Shown: positions 17,298 to 26,605 of the stretch, piece by piece
Layout of the letters: each line of letters starts with the position of its first letter
Numbering within the stretch: position 1 is the first letter of the stretch
Source of the DNA: Litoribrevibacter euphylliae
GTDB lineage: Bacteria; Pseudomonadota; Gammaproteobacteria; Pseudomonadales; Litoribrevibacteraceae
Direction of reading: 5' to 3'
Length of the DNA: 64,000 nucleotides
NCBI RefSeq assembly: GCF_042646085.1
Contig: NZ_JBHRSZ010000007.1
Span: forward strand, 310,001 to 374,000
Made by a program: the position numbers and the translations under genes
Notes under the pieces: model-generated
What the model was told of the DNA's origin: nothing
The model's database searches: none
Seen by the model: only the letters and a program-made list of their open reading frames with translations

Positions 17298-17801
17298 ATG
17301 GCTCTTAATGCACAGCATAAAAGGGTAAGTAAAAACCGCGTTAGTATCACCTATGACGTAGAAACGAATGGCGCTGTAGAAACCAAAGAACTGCCGTTTG
17401 TTGTTGGCGTTATGGGTGACTATTCGGCTCATAAAGAAGACCGTGAAGAGTTGGAAGATCGTCAGTTCTACTCGGTCGACAAAGACAACTTTGATACGGT
17501 CATGAAGCGAGTTGGGCCTGAACTCAAACTGAAAGTTGAAAACACCCTGAGTGATGATGACAGTGAGATTGAAGTGAATCTTGACTTTAAATCCATGAAG
17601 GATTTCGAGCCGGATGCCATCGTCAGCAAGGTTGATGCCTTACAAAAACTGGCGGATACCCGTTCGCAGTTAAAGACCTTGTTATCCAAGGCGGATCGCT
17701 CCAGGGATTTGGAGAAACTGTTGAAAGAAGTTCTGCAGAGTGCGGACACCATCAATGCATTGTCTGGTGAGTTAGGTCTTAACACGGAGGGGGGTGAGTA
17801 A
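17298..17801 (+). CDS. tssB: T6SS sheath small subunit TssB (VipA/ImpB)
   Basis: 167 residues with the full TssB pattern: NRVSITYDVETNGAVETKEL, LPFVVGVMGDYSA, then DRQFYSVDKDNFDTVM and KSMKDFEPDAIVSKV, ending in a helical segment. AGGAGAAGG lies seven bases before the ATG. With TssC it forms the contractile cytoplasmic sheath. Its TAA overlaps the tssC start by one base (TAATG), giving translational coupling in the expected stoichiometric pair. Confidence 0.96.
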   Translation: MALNAQHKRVSKNRVSITYDVETNGAVETKELPFVVGVMGDYSAHKEDREELEDRQFYSVDKDNFDTVMKRVGPELKLKVENTLSDDDSEIEVNLDFKSMKDFEPDAIVSKVDALQKLADTRSQLKTLLSKADRSRDLEKLLKEVLQSADTINALSGELGLNTEGGE

Positions 17802-19279
17802 TGAGTACTGAAGAGAATCAAGAAGCGCAGGTCGCAACTGAAGAAGGCACACTGAGCTTTCTGGATCGCGCCATTGAAGCCACTACCCAAACACCGGCCG
17901 ACACCACCAAAGAGCTGTTTTCTGTATTAGCAGAACAGGCATTGAGAGGCACAGTGGTTTGGGACAAAAACCTGACCAAGACCATCGAAAACGCCATTGC
18001 TGAAATTGATAAACAGATGTCGAAACAGCTATCGGCGATTATCCAGAAAGACGACTTTAAAACCCTTGAAGGGTCATGGCGTGGTCTGCAGAAGTTGGTG
18101 AAAGAAAGTGAACTTGGTCCGAGCTTGAAAATTAAGCTAGTGGACTTCAATAAAGAAGAGCTGCTCGAACAGTTTGAAGACGCGCCAGCGGTAGATCGCA
18201 GCCCGTTGTTTGATGCCTTGTACCAAAAAGAATACGGCACCGCTGGTGGCGAGCCGTATGGCTTACTGGTGGGCGATTATAACTTCACTCAGAAAGACGA
18301 AGACGTTGCACTCTTGCGTTACATGGGCGAAACCGCCGCTGCCAGTCATGCACCCTTTATTGCAGCTGCTGCCCCGGAAATGTTCGAGTTTGACTCGTTC
18401 GAAACCTTTGATGAGGGCAAACCGGTGGCCGCTGGTTTTGACTCCCCAAGTTATGCGGCTTGGAATGCTTTTCGTGAAAGTGATGAAGCCCGTTACGTTA
18501 CATTGACGTTGCCAAAAACGTTAGCGCGCCTTCCGTATGGGGCGAATGGTCTGGGTACCAATGCGTTTGATTTCGAAGAGCTTTCGGTAGACAGCGCGGG
18601 CAACCCTAAACCAAAAGACAACAGTGAGTTAGTGTTCTCTAACGCTGCTTACGAGCTGGGTCTGAAAATGACTCAGGCCTACACCCAGTTTGGCTGGTGT
18701 ACCGCTATTCGAGGCATGGACAACGGCGGTAAAGTGGAAGCGCTGCCTAACCTGACCTACCTGTCGGATGCGGGGGATATTCAACAGCAATGTCCGACCG
18801 AAGTGAACCTAACCGATGAACGAGAAAAAGAGCTGAGTGATCTCGGTTTCTTACCGCTGGTTCATTACAAAAACACCAACTATGCGGTGTTTATCGGCAG
18901 TCAAACCACTCAAAAACCGAAAACCTTTACTGACCCGGATGCGACCAGTAATGCCGCTATTTCTGCGCGCTTACCTTACATCATGGCCAGTAGCCGAATC
19001 GCTCATTATCTGAAAGTGATGGGTCGAGACAAACTGGGTTCCAACCTGGAAGCACCGGACATTCAACGTGAACTGCAAGCCTGGATTGATCAATACACCA
19101 ACTCAGGGGCGATTGGTAACGAAGAACGTTCTAAAACGCCGTTAGCGGAATCCGTGATCAGCGTGGTTGAGCAGCCAGGTAAACCGGGCGCTTACTCTGC
19201 GATTGCGCACTTACGTCCTTGGTTGCAAATGGAAGAATTAACCACATCGGTCCGTATGGTCGCGAAGATACCGGGTTAA
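17801..19279 (+). CDS. tssC: T6SS sheath large subunit TssC (VipB/ImpC)
   Basis: 492 residues, the usual length. Conserved features include AIAEIDKQMSKQLSAIIQ, LEGSWRGLQKLV, PYGLLVGDYNF, the WCTAIRGMDNGGKVEALP segment, LPYIMASSRIAHYLKVMGRD near residue 395 and the final LRPWLQMEELTTSVRMVAKI. It pairs with TssB to form the sheath that ClpV later disassembles. A purine-rich GGAGGGGGG precedes the ATG. It is followed 50 bp later by a second, divergent TssC homologue. Confidence 0.96.
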   Translation: MSTEENQEAQVATEEGTLSFLDRAIEATTQTPADTTKELFSVLAEQALRGTVVWDKNLTKTIENAIAEIDKQMSKQLSAIIQKDDFKTLEGSWRGLQKLVKESELGPSLKIKLVDFNKEELLEQFEDAPAVDRSPLFDALYQKEYGTAGGEPYGLLVGDYNFTQKDEDVALLRYMGETAAASHAPFIAAAAPEMFEFDSFETFDEGKPVAAGFDSPSYAAWNAFRESDEARYVTLTLPKTLARLPYGANGLGTNAFDFEELSVDSAGNPKPKDNSELVFSNAAYELGLKMTQAYTQFGWCTAIRGMDNGGKVEALPNLTYLSDAGDIQQQCPTEVNLTDEREKELSDLGFLPLVHYKNTNYAVFIGSQTTQKPKTFTDPDATSNAAISARLPYIMASSRIAHYLKVMGRDKLGSNLEAPDIQRELQAWIDQYTNSGAIGNEERSKTPLAESVISVVEQPGKPGAYSAIAHLRPWLQMEELTTSVRMVAKIPG

Positions 19280-19329
19280 TTTAAGTTAAAAGGAAAATTG
19301 GCCGACTGAGGTCGGTCATTGGGTGATCT

Positions 19330-20763
19330 ATGTTTGGTGAAAACTGGCAGCAAGAGTTCAATGATCTAACGCTGGAGCAAGGCGATGAAACAGCCTTACG
19401 TCAAGCGCTTGAATTATTGCGTCAGTTGGACCCAAGTGCCTTGGAAAGCGTGGATGCCTTTCGAAGCTTTGTCATTCGAAGCATTGCGCAGTTAGATCGA
19501 CAATTATCTAAACAGCTTTCTGCGATTATTCAGAACGACGAGTTTGGTCGCTTGGAAGCCCGCTGGCGGAACCTGCATTCGCTGGTCAGTTTACCGGTTA
19601 ATTACCGACGCATATTGGTGAAGCTGTTGGATGTTTCCTGGGCTGAGATGTCTAGGGATTTAAACAATGCCAACACCATTAATCGCAGTACGCTCTATAA
19701 CTTTATCGGTAATAAAGAATTGAATACCCAAGGCGGCTTACCCTTTGGGTTAATCGTGATTGATCATTATGTCTCGGTCGATATGGGTTATGACGATGAG
19801 TTCGATGATCTGTTCACTCTGGAGTTGGTTGGAAGCTTAGGAAAGTTGTGTTTGTGTCCGTTCGTGATGGCGCCTTCCTCCGAGTTTTTTGGCGAGCTCG
19901 GTGCTGATTGGTTATCGGACATCAAACGGGTTGAGAAAATTTTAGACGGGCCAGATTATCAAGGCTGGCAACGCTTAAGAAAGCATCCTGAAGCGCGTTA
20001 CATTGGTTTAGCCATGCCAAGAGTGAAGTTAAGAAGCCGTTATCAGGATTGCCGAATCGGTTTTATTTTTGATGAAGAGGATACGAGCTCTTCTAAAGTG
20101 CCTAGTGGCTTATGGGGCAGCGCGGCATTTGCGTTTGCCTCCATCGTTATTCGTGAATTTAACCGCTTGTGTTGGTTCGGGTTTTTAAAATCCCGCTGGC
20201 AGGATTTGTATCAAGGTGCGGTGATTAATCTACCACCATCCAATCTGGCGCGAGCCAAATCCGGTCATCTTCATTTGGTGTCGCCGGATCCGGAAGTGCG
20301 TTTGTTTGGCAATTTATCGACCTTCTATGCCAAGCAAGGATTTATCCCGCTATCCAAGAGTGCTCTGACGGATAAATATTATTTTACCAACAACAATTCG
20401 ATATGGCGTTCCGGCCAAAGTGACGACGATAAAGTAATTGCGCAACTTCAAACCACACTTTTGGCCTGCCGTATTGCTCATTATTTGAAAGTACAAATTC
20501 GCAGCATGATTGGTAACTTCAGCACCGCCAGTGAATGTGAGTTGTTTTTGAATCAATGGCTCGATAACTATGCCGGAAATGTCGTCGGTGAGGATGATCA
20601 AATACTGTCGAAGTTCCCATTGCGTAAAGCCTCTGTTGAAGTGAAAGAGGTCGTAGGTGAGTTAGGCGTATTTACCAGCGAAGTGGTGTTACAGCCTCAA
20701 TATCAGTTCGACCACTTTGCGGGAGAAATTGTATTGAGCACCGATTTAGGGAAGGCGAGTTGA
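19330..20763 (+). CDS. Divergent second TssC-family protein
   Basis: 477 residues, clearly homologous to TssC. QLDRQLSKQLSAIIQNDEF, LEARWRNLHSLV, GLPFGLIVIDHY and LLACRIAHYLKVQIRSMIG align with the neighbouring canonical copy. The WCTAIRG...GG segment of true TssC is replaced by WFGFLKSRWQDLYQGAV, and the C-terminus differs. Paired TssC homologues are known in some clusters (for example the ImpC/ImpD or TssC40/TssC41 pair of Rhizobium and Agrobacterium). Location just before tssE suggests a structural or baseplate-docking role rather than bulk sheath. Whether it polymerises with TssB cannot be told from sequence. Confidence 0.85.
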   Translation: MFGENWQQEFNDLTLEQGDETALRQALELLRQLDPSALESVDAFRSFVIRSIAQLDRQLSKQLSAIIQNDEFGRLEARWRNLHSLVSLPVNYRRILVKLLDVSWAEMSRDLNNANTINRSTLYNFIGNKELNTQGGLPFGLIVIDHYVSVDMGYDDEFDDLFTLELVGSLGKLCLCPFVMAPSSEFFGELGADWLSDIKRVEKILDGPDYQGWQRLRKHPEARYIGLAMPRVKLRSRYQDCRIGFIFDEEDTSSSKVPSGLWGSAAFAFASIVIREFNRLCWFGFLKSRWQDLYQGAVINLPPSNLARAKSGHLHLVSPDPEVRLFGNLSTFYAKQGFIPLSKSALTDKYYFTNNNSIWRSGQSDDDKVIAQLQTTLLACRIAHYLKVQIRSMIGNFSTASECELFLNQWLDNYAGNVVGEDDQILSKFPLRKASVEVKEVVGELGVFTSEVVLQPQYQFDHFAGEIVLSTDLGKAS

Positions 20764-20764
20764 T

Positions 20765-21205
20765 ATGATTTTCTGGCGCGCCTTTTTAGCAAAAAAGAGC
20801 TATGACGATCCTCGACAAGAGTTGATTGAATCGGTTCGCTATCACTTAACCCGCTTGCTTGAAACTGAAGCGCCGTTGGTGGCGTTATCACCGAAATTGG
20901 TGGAATGTGAAACGTCGAGTTTTCGCTTTGGTATTGAAAATATTCAAACCATCAGTAGCCAAATGGATAAGGATCAGTTTGCCAACCAAGTGGAAAACTG
21001 GATTAAAACCTTTGAGCCTCGGTTGTCCGAAGTGGTCACCGAGGTGTTTGAACGAAATGACGACAGCAATGCCATTGATTTTTCGCTGTCTGTGCGTCTG
21101 AACGACGAACGAATAGAAAACGAGAAAGAGAGGGAATTGTCTTTTGAATCAAGATTAAGCCTTGCTCATCAGCAAATCAGTATGGAGGAGCAAGACTTTG
21201 GCTGA
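20765..21205 (+). CDS. tssE: T6SS baseplate protein TssE (gp25-like)
   Basis: 146 residues. The N-terminal region (DPRQELIESVRYHLTRLLET) and the central FEPRLSEVVTEVFER are hallmarks of the GPW/gp25 family. FEPRL is the most conserved TssE segment. It belongs to the baseplate wedge with TssF, TssG and TssK and initiates sheath assembly. Its ATG lies one base after the stop of the second tssC, and its last codons contain the ribosome-binding site and TTG start of tssF. Confidence 0.88.
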   Translation: MIFWRAFLAKKSYDDPRQELIESVRYHLTRLLETEAPLVALSPKLVECETSSFRFGIENIQTISSQMDKDQFANQVENWIKTFEPRLSEVVTEVFERNDDSNAIDFSLSVRLNDERIENEKERELSFESRLSLAHQQISMEEQDFG

Positions 21206-22991
21206 GACATTAATGCGCTATTACGAGCGTGAACTGGCGTATATTCGAAAGGCATTGACCGGGTTTGCTCAACGACACCCGGAACAGGCGGCGAAACTTC
21301 AGGGCAAACACAATAACGCAGAAGACCCGAACATAACCCGTTTGCTGGATGGTATGGCGCTATTAACCGCTAAAACAGAGCTGCGTCTGGATGAGCAGTT
21401 CCCTGAAATTGTCGAAAGCCTGTTAACCATTCTGTATCCAGGCTATACCCAGATTTTGCCAAGCTATACCAATTTAACCTTGGCTCCCGATCCTGAGCAG
21501 TTACAAAAAAGCCTGACGTTACCGAAAGGTAATCAATTTGTGGTGGGCTCGGGTGATCAAAACGAATGTGTATTTACCACCGTTGCGGATTTGGAAATCC
21601 ATCCGTTTGTGTTGTCAGGCGTTGACTGCGACGTGGCGCCCTTTACCTTTATTCTGCCGGAAGGGGTGGAAATCACCGATGCGGTGATTCATTTGACGCT
21701 GAGTTGTTGCGACCCTGATGCCCGCTTCGATCAGCTTTCGTTTAATGATTTTGAATTTTTTGTAAATGGCTTCGAGCAAAACGCGTCTACCTTGATCGAG
21801 TTGCTCTTGCAGGATACCGCGTCGATCACGGTTTCCAACAGTGATTTTACCGACTTCACGGTCATTGATACCGACCGTCTACAGTCCAGAATCAGTGATC
21901 CTGAATTTCAGTGGTTACCGCGTTACGGTAACCAATTTGAAGGCTTTGATGCGCTGCGCGATTACTTCACCTATTCGGATAAGGGCGCCTATTTCCGAAT
22001 CAAAGAGCTTGGTAAAGAGATTGGTCAATATCGCACCAACAGTGTCGTGATCAGCTTATTCGTGAAACAGCTGCCGATTGAATTTCTTCGGTTATTCGAT
22101 ACCCATGTATTCCGCTTGTACACCGTACCGGCGGTGAATGTGTTCGAGCAAGTGGGTGAACCGATGAGCTACGACTTCACTAAGTTATCGGTGCCTGTGG
22201 TGGCGGACTCGTCTAACGACACTGACGTTGAAGTGGTGTCTGTTAAGAAAGTACAGGAAGTTAAGTCTGATGGCAGCCGGTTCATTCAGCCTCTTTACGG
22301 TGAGCGCTACCTGACGGCCGGTCAGTCCTCAAGCCCTTTACATTGGCAAGCTAACCAGCATTGGAATGAGCTTGGAAAGCTGTGTATGGATCTGTCCATC
22401 GGCGGGATTCAAGCCAATAACCTGACAGAAGAAGCGTTGGTGCTGGCGTTAGACTTGGTGTGTTGCAACGGTACCTCGCCTTGTTTGTTGGTGGCCGGTA
22501 CGGAAGCCGAATGTTTGGCGAGGGTTGATTTACCTGGTTCAGTCACGCTACTGACCACACCTTCGGCGCCAGTGTATCCGGTATTGGATGAAACTCTGGG
22601 TTGGCGGTTTATTTCATTATTAAACACCAATTTCCATTCGCTGTTGCATACGGATAATCCAACGCAGGCGTTAAAAGAAGTGCTAACCCTGTGTTGTCCG
22701 AGCGAAAGCTGTCGACAAGCGGACGCGGTTCGCAGTGTCAGTTACTTACCTCAAGTGGCAGCCATGCAAGTGTGTGGGCACAACATCTTTGCATCCGGTA
22801 CAGAAGTGGTGGTAACTCTGGATGCGAGTCTCTTAAATGGTCAGATTGCGTTATTTGCTCAGGTACTCAATGCCTTGTATCAGCAATTTTGCAGTTTTGA
22901 TCGTTTTATCCAGGTCAGTGTTCACTGTTTTGGCAGTGATGATTCAAAAATGATTTTTCCTAGAGTGCACGGGAGCCAATTATGTCCCTAG
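21198..22991 (+). CDS. tssF: T6SS baseplate protein TssF (VasA/ImpG)
   Basis: 597 residues from TTG 21198. This start is preceded by GGAGGAG at seven bases, whereas the next in-frame ATG (21213) is too far from any ribosome-binding site. The longer open frame from 21162 lies inside tssE. The sequence has the TssF signature MRYYERELAYIRKALTGFA, HPEQAAKLQ, DPNITRLLDGMALLTAKTEL and LTILYPGYTQILPS. The C-terminus resembles other VasA proteins (LGWRFISLLNTNFHSLL). It overlaps tssE by 8 bp and tssG by 10 bp, implying coupled translation of the baseplate wedge subunits. Confidence 0.92.
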   Translation: MAETLMRYYERELAYIRKALTGFAQRHPEQAAKLQGKHNNAEDPNITRLLDGMALLTAKTELRLDEQFPEIVESLLTILYPGYTQILPSYTNLTLAPDPEQLQKSLTLPKGNQFVVGSGDQNECVFTTVADLEIHPFVLSGVDCDVAPFTFILPEGVEITDAVIHLTLSCCDPDARFDQLSFNDFEFFVNGFEQNASTLIELLLQDTASITVSNSDFTDFTVIDTDRLQSRISDPEFQWLPRYGNQFEGFDALRDYFTYSDKGAYFRIKELGKEIGQYRTNSVVISLFVKQLPIEFLRLFDTHVFRLYTVPAVNVFEQVGEPMSYDFTKLSVPVVADSSNDTDVEVVSVKKVQEVKSDGSRFIQPLYGERYLTAGQSSSPLHWQANQHWNELGKLCMDLSIGGIQANNLTEEALVLALDLVCCNGTSPCLLVAGTEAECLARVDLPGSVTLLTTPSAPVYPVLDETLGWRFISLLNTNFHSLLHTDNPTQALKEVLTLCCPSESCRQADAVRSVSYLPQVAAMQVCGHNIFASGTEVVVTLDASLLNGQIALFAQVLNALYQQFCSFDRFIQVSVHCFGSDDSKMIFPRVHGSQLCP

Positions 22992-23968
22992 CGCTTAAAA
23001 AACAACGCAAGCAGACGGTTGTTAAACAATTGATTCAGCAACCAGAACGGTTCGAATTTCAACAAGTGGTGCGCTTGCTACACGCGATGGGACGCACCGG
23101 TGAGATTCAATGGACTGCTGATGCGATGCCGCATGGCGGTGACGATCAGGTAATGGCGTTCGAAGCGTTAGGTACGGTCAATAAAATCACGGTATGCATG
23201 GAAGCGCTTTCCGGGGCGAGAGGTGTATTACCGGATTACCTCTACGAAGAGCTATTGGCAAGTTTGCATGATGAAGAAGCTGGCTTGCATGATTTTCTGG
23301 ACATCTTTAATCACCGGTATTACCAGTTAATGCACCGGACTCAGGTGAATGAATCACTGGTGATTCGTGCCGAACAACAAACACGGAAAGGTGCCCGTGT
23401 TCAACAAAGTGCCACTGGAAACACCTGTCTGACGCAACTGTCTGCGCTGCCGGACACAACCGGAGATCGAACCGGCTTGTTGCGTTTCAGTATTCTCATG
23501 GGATTAAAAGTTCGAAGCATCAGCAGCTTACGACAGCTGTTGAGTGAGTACTTCCCGTACAAAATTCATATTGAAGTAACACCGGCGCGAAAACAGCGTT
23601 TAACGGCGTCATCGTTTACCCGTATTGGTGTGTCTCAGGCACAAAACAATCAGCTAGGTTTGGGGTTTTTGTTGGGTAAAGAATGCAGTTTGAACTTTCA
23701 GCAGCTGCAAATCTTAATTGAACCTGCTTCGCGTGAAGAATTTGTTCAATTGAAGAATGATCAGAATTTCTCTCAAACCATACACACATTGGTGCGCGCG
23801 TATTTACGCGAGTCAGCGGATGTTCTGTTTTATCTGTATGTAAAGCGGGCATTTCTTTCTTTGCCGGTTTTGTCTGCTAATGCCGCGACTGCGGTTCAAT
23901 TGGGCGAAAGCAACTGCTTGGAGCCTCAGGCAAAGCCGGAAGAGTACCAGAAAATTCTTTTGAAATAG
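22982..23968 (+). CDS. tssG: T6SS baseplate protein TssG (VasB/ImpH)
   Basis: 328 residues. The N-terminus FEFQQVVRLLHAMGRTGEIQ is the standard TssG opening. FLDIFNHRYYQLMHRT and the C-terminal LGFLLGKECSLNFQQLQI also match the family. GGGAGC lies nine bases before the ATG. TssG bridges TssF and TssK in the baseplate. It overlaps the end of tssF and is followed 12 bp later by clpV. Confidence 0.92.
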   Translation: MSLALKKQRKQTVVKQLIQQPERFEFQQVVRLLHAMGRTGEIQWTADAMPHGGDDQVMAFEALGTVNKITVCMEALSGARGVLPDYLYEELLASLHDEEAGLHDFLDIFNHRYYQLMHRTQVNESLVIRAEQQTRKGARVQQSATGNTCLTQLSALPDTTGDRTGLLRFSILMGLKVRSISSLRQLLSEYFPYKIHIEVTPARKQRLTASSFTRIGVSQAQNNQLGLGFLLGKECSLNFQQLQILIEPASREEFVQLKNDQNFSQTIHTLVRAYLRESADVLFYLYVKRAFLSLPVLSANAATAVQLGESNCLEPQAKPEEYQKILLK

Positions 23969-23980
23969 GATAGGGCTGTC

Positions 23981-26605
23981 ATGTCGAATGTGAAGTTAGG
24001 GAACTTGGTTGGTAAATTGGATACAGGCTTGAAAGAAGCTCTGGAACAAGCCGCCGCTGCCGCGATGAATCAGCACGTGGCTGCTATTGAGATTGAGCAT
24101 TGGTTGGTTCAGATACTCGCTTCTCAAGACAAACACTTGAGTCGCTTCATTGAGCAACAACACATCGACTCTGAGCGTCTGTTGGCCGAATTAACGACGG
24201 TATTAGATAAGCTCCCGAAAGGTGCGAATGGTCAGCCAATGTTAAGTGGCCCGTTAGCGGACGCTATGAAAGACAGTTGGTTGTTGGCCTCGGTCGATTT
24301 CGGGCATGGTCAGGTCGTCAGTTTGCACTTGTTGCTTTGTTTGCTGCAACCGGATGCCTTTGGTATGCGAGCGTTGAGTTTAGTGTCTCTCAGTGAGGTG
24401 TCTCTGGAGACACTCAAAGCTCAAATTGAGCAGTTGGGGTCTCTTGGGGTGACTCAGTCGGGCGCGGCTCCCGTTATGACGGACGGTGCCGGTGGCCCTG
24501 CGTCTGGGCAGGCATTGGCGAAGTATACCGTGAACCTAACCGAGCAAGCCCGTCAGGGTGAGATCGACCCTATTTCCGGCCGTAACGGTGAAATCCGTAA
24601 AGCCATTGATATTTTGTGCCGTAAACGTCAGAACAATCCGATTCTGGTGGGTGAACCGGGTGTTGGTAAGACCGCAGTGGTGGAAGGCTTGGCCTTACGC
24701 GTTGTGGCCAACGAAGTACCTGCGGTGTTGCAGGGCGTTGAAATTCATTCGTTGGATCTGGGCTTGCTGCAAGCAGGCGCGAGTATCAAAGGTGAGTTTG
24801 AAAATCGCTTAAAAGACGTCATTAACGAAGTTAAAAATTCACCGACCCCGATTATTGTGTTTATTGATGAGGCTCATACTCTGATTGGCGCAGGTGGTAC
24901 AGCGGGCCAGAACGATGCCGCTAATTTGCTTAAGCCTGCACTGGCACGGGGTGAGTTTCGCTCTATCGCGGCAACCACTTGGGCGGAATACAAAAAATAT
25001 TTTGAGAAAGACCCAGCGATGACTCGTCGTTTTCAGGTCATCAAAGTGGAAGAACCGACGCCTGAAGATGCAACCCAAATGTTGCGAGGCATTGCCGCGT
25101 CTCTGCGTGAACATCACGGTGTATATATTCGTGATGATGCCATTGATGCAGCTATTCAACTGTCCATTCGCTACCTTCCAAGCCGTCAATTACCAGATAA
25201 GGCGATCAGCTTGTTGGATACCGCCTGTGCCCGCATTGCGTTGACGCAGGGAGCGAAGCCGGAAGTCATCGAAGCCTTGGGTCAGAAAATCCGTTATCTG
25301 GAAAATGAACTGGCCACGCTAGAGCAGGAAAATGCCCAGTTCAGTCATGCCGATCCAGACATTGCTGAGTTGAAAGAACTGCTTGAGCAGGAAATCGAAC
25401 GAAAAGCAGAACTTGATACGCGCTGGGAAGAAGAAGTCAAACTGGTCGATCAAATCAAAGAAACCCAGAGCAAGATTTCAGAGGATTACGGCACAGGTAC
25501 TGTGAATGCTGAAGATCAGAAAACCCTTCAGGATTTATTAACGCAGCTTGAGACAATACAGGGTGATACTCCTTTGGTCCAAGCGATGGTCGATAAGCAA
25601 GCCATTGCAACCGTCATTTCTAATTGGACGGGCATTCCGGCAGGCAATATGGTCAGTGATGAAGTGTCCAAACTACTGAGCCTGGAAGAGAAGCTTCAGG
25701 ATCGTGTGATTGGTCAGACCGTCGCAATTTCCGAGTTGGCGAAGAGCATCCGAATTTCCCGTGCGGGTCTGACGGATAGCCGTAAGCCTGTCGGTGTGTT
25801 TTTGATGTGTGGCCCAAGCGGCGTTGGTAAAACCGAAACGGCGATGGCGTTGGCAGATCTGGTCTATGGCGGCGGTGATAACTTGACGGTCATTAACATG
25901 ACCGAATTTAAAGAAGAGCACAAAATTTCCATGTTGTTGGGTTCGCCTGCCGGATACGTGGGATTTGGTGAGGGTGGTGTGCTGACCGAGGCGATTCGTC
26001 GAAACCCTTACTCTGTGTTGTTGCTGGATGAAATGGAAAAAGCGCATCCAGGCGTACACGACTTGTTCTATCAGATTTTTGATAAAGGCAGCATCAAAGA
26101 CAGTGAAGGCCGCTCCGTCGACTTCAGAAACACCATCATTATCATGACTTCCAACGCAGCGGATCAGGCCATTTGTGATTATTGTGACCAACACGGTGAT
26201 CAACATGAGAGCCGTCCAGAGCACAGCGAACTGGTGGAACATATCCGCCCTGATCTTCAGACCTTCTTTAAACCGGCTTTCTTGGGGCGTGCCACGATTG
26301 TCCCTTATTACCCGCTGAACGACGAAGAACTGGCGAAGATTTCTGAAATCTCATTGAACCGGATTCGTAACAAGCTGAAAGAGCAGTATCAGGCCGAGTT
26401 TGTTTACGATCAGGCGCTGATTGATTACGTGGTGGCGTGTAATACCGACCCGACTACCGGTGGCCGAGCCATTGAGCAAATCATCAATCGTACTTTAATG
26501 CCGAGACTTGCCGAGCAATGCATTGTTCGACTCAGTGAAAGTTTACCTATTACTAAAGTTACGGCGTGCATCAAAAATGGTACGTGTGAGTTAGAGATTG
26601 AATGA
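23981..26605 (+). CDS. clpV: T6SS AAA+ ATPase ClpV (TssH)
   Basis: 874 residues with the ClpB/ClpV layout. An N-terminal domain (about 1-160) is followed by AAA1 with Walker A GEPGVGKT at 224-231 and the DEAH-like FIDEAHTLIGAGG. A middle coiled-coil region spans about 430-540. AAA2 has Walker A GPSGVGKT at 611-618 and a C-terminal D2 domain. ATWAEYKKYFEKDPAMTRRF is typical of the ClpV branch. It extracts TssC from contracted sheath for recycling. Its TGA overlaps the following gene's ATG by four bases. Confidence 0.96.
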   Translation: MSNVKLGNLVGKLDTGLKEALEQAAAAAMNQHVAAIEIEHWLVQILASQDKHLSRFIEQQHIDSERLLAELTTVLDKLPKGANGQPMLSGPLADAMKDSWLLASVDFGHGQVVSLHLLLCLLQPDAFGMRALSLVSLSEVSLETLKAQIEQLGSLGVTQSGAAPVMTDGAGGPASGQALAKYTVNLTEQARQGEIDPISGRNGEIRKAIDILCRKRQNNPILVGEPGVGKTAVVEGLALRVVANEVPAVLQGVEIHSLDLGLLQAGASIKGEFENRLKDVINEVKNSPTPIIVFIDEAHTLIGAGGTAGQNDAANLLKPALARGEFRSIAATTWAEYKKYFEKDPAMTRRFQVIKVEEPTPEDATQMLRGIAASLREHHGVYIRDDAIDAAIQLSIRYLPSRQLPDKAISLLDTACARIALTQGAKPEVIEALGQKIRYLENELATLEQENAQFSHADPDIAELKELLEQEIERKAELDTRWEEEVKLVDQIKETQSKISEDYGTGTVNAEDQKTLQDLLTQLETIQGDTPLVQAMVDKQAIATVISNWTGIPAGNMVSDEVSKLLSLEEKLQDRVIGQTVAISELAKSIRISRAGLTDSRKPVGVFLMCGPSGVGKTETAMALADLVYGGGDNLTVINMTEFKEEHKISMLLGSPAGYVGFGEGGVLTEAIRRNPYSVLLLDEMEKAHPGVHDLFYQIFDKGSIKDSEGRSVDFRNTIIIMTSNAADQAICDYCDQHGDQHESRPEHSELVEHIRPDLQTFFKPAFLGRATIVPYYPLNDEELAKISEISLNRIRNKLKEQYQAEFVYDQALIDYVVACNTDPTTGGRAIEQIINRTLMPRLAEQCIVRLSESLPITKVTACIKNGTCELEIE

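Noticed and set aside
25673..26242. 189-codon frame antisense to clpV
   Set aside because: Lies opposite the conserved AAA2 domain; no ribosome-binding site or motif.
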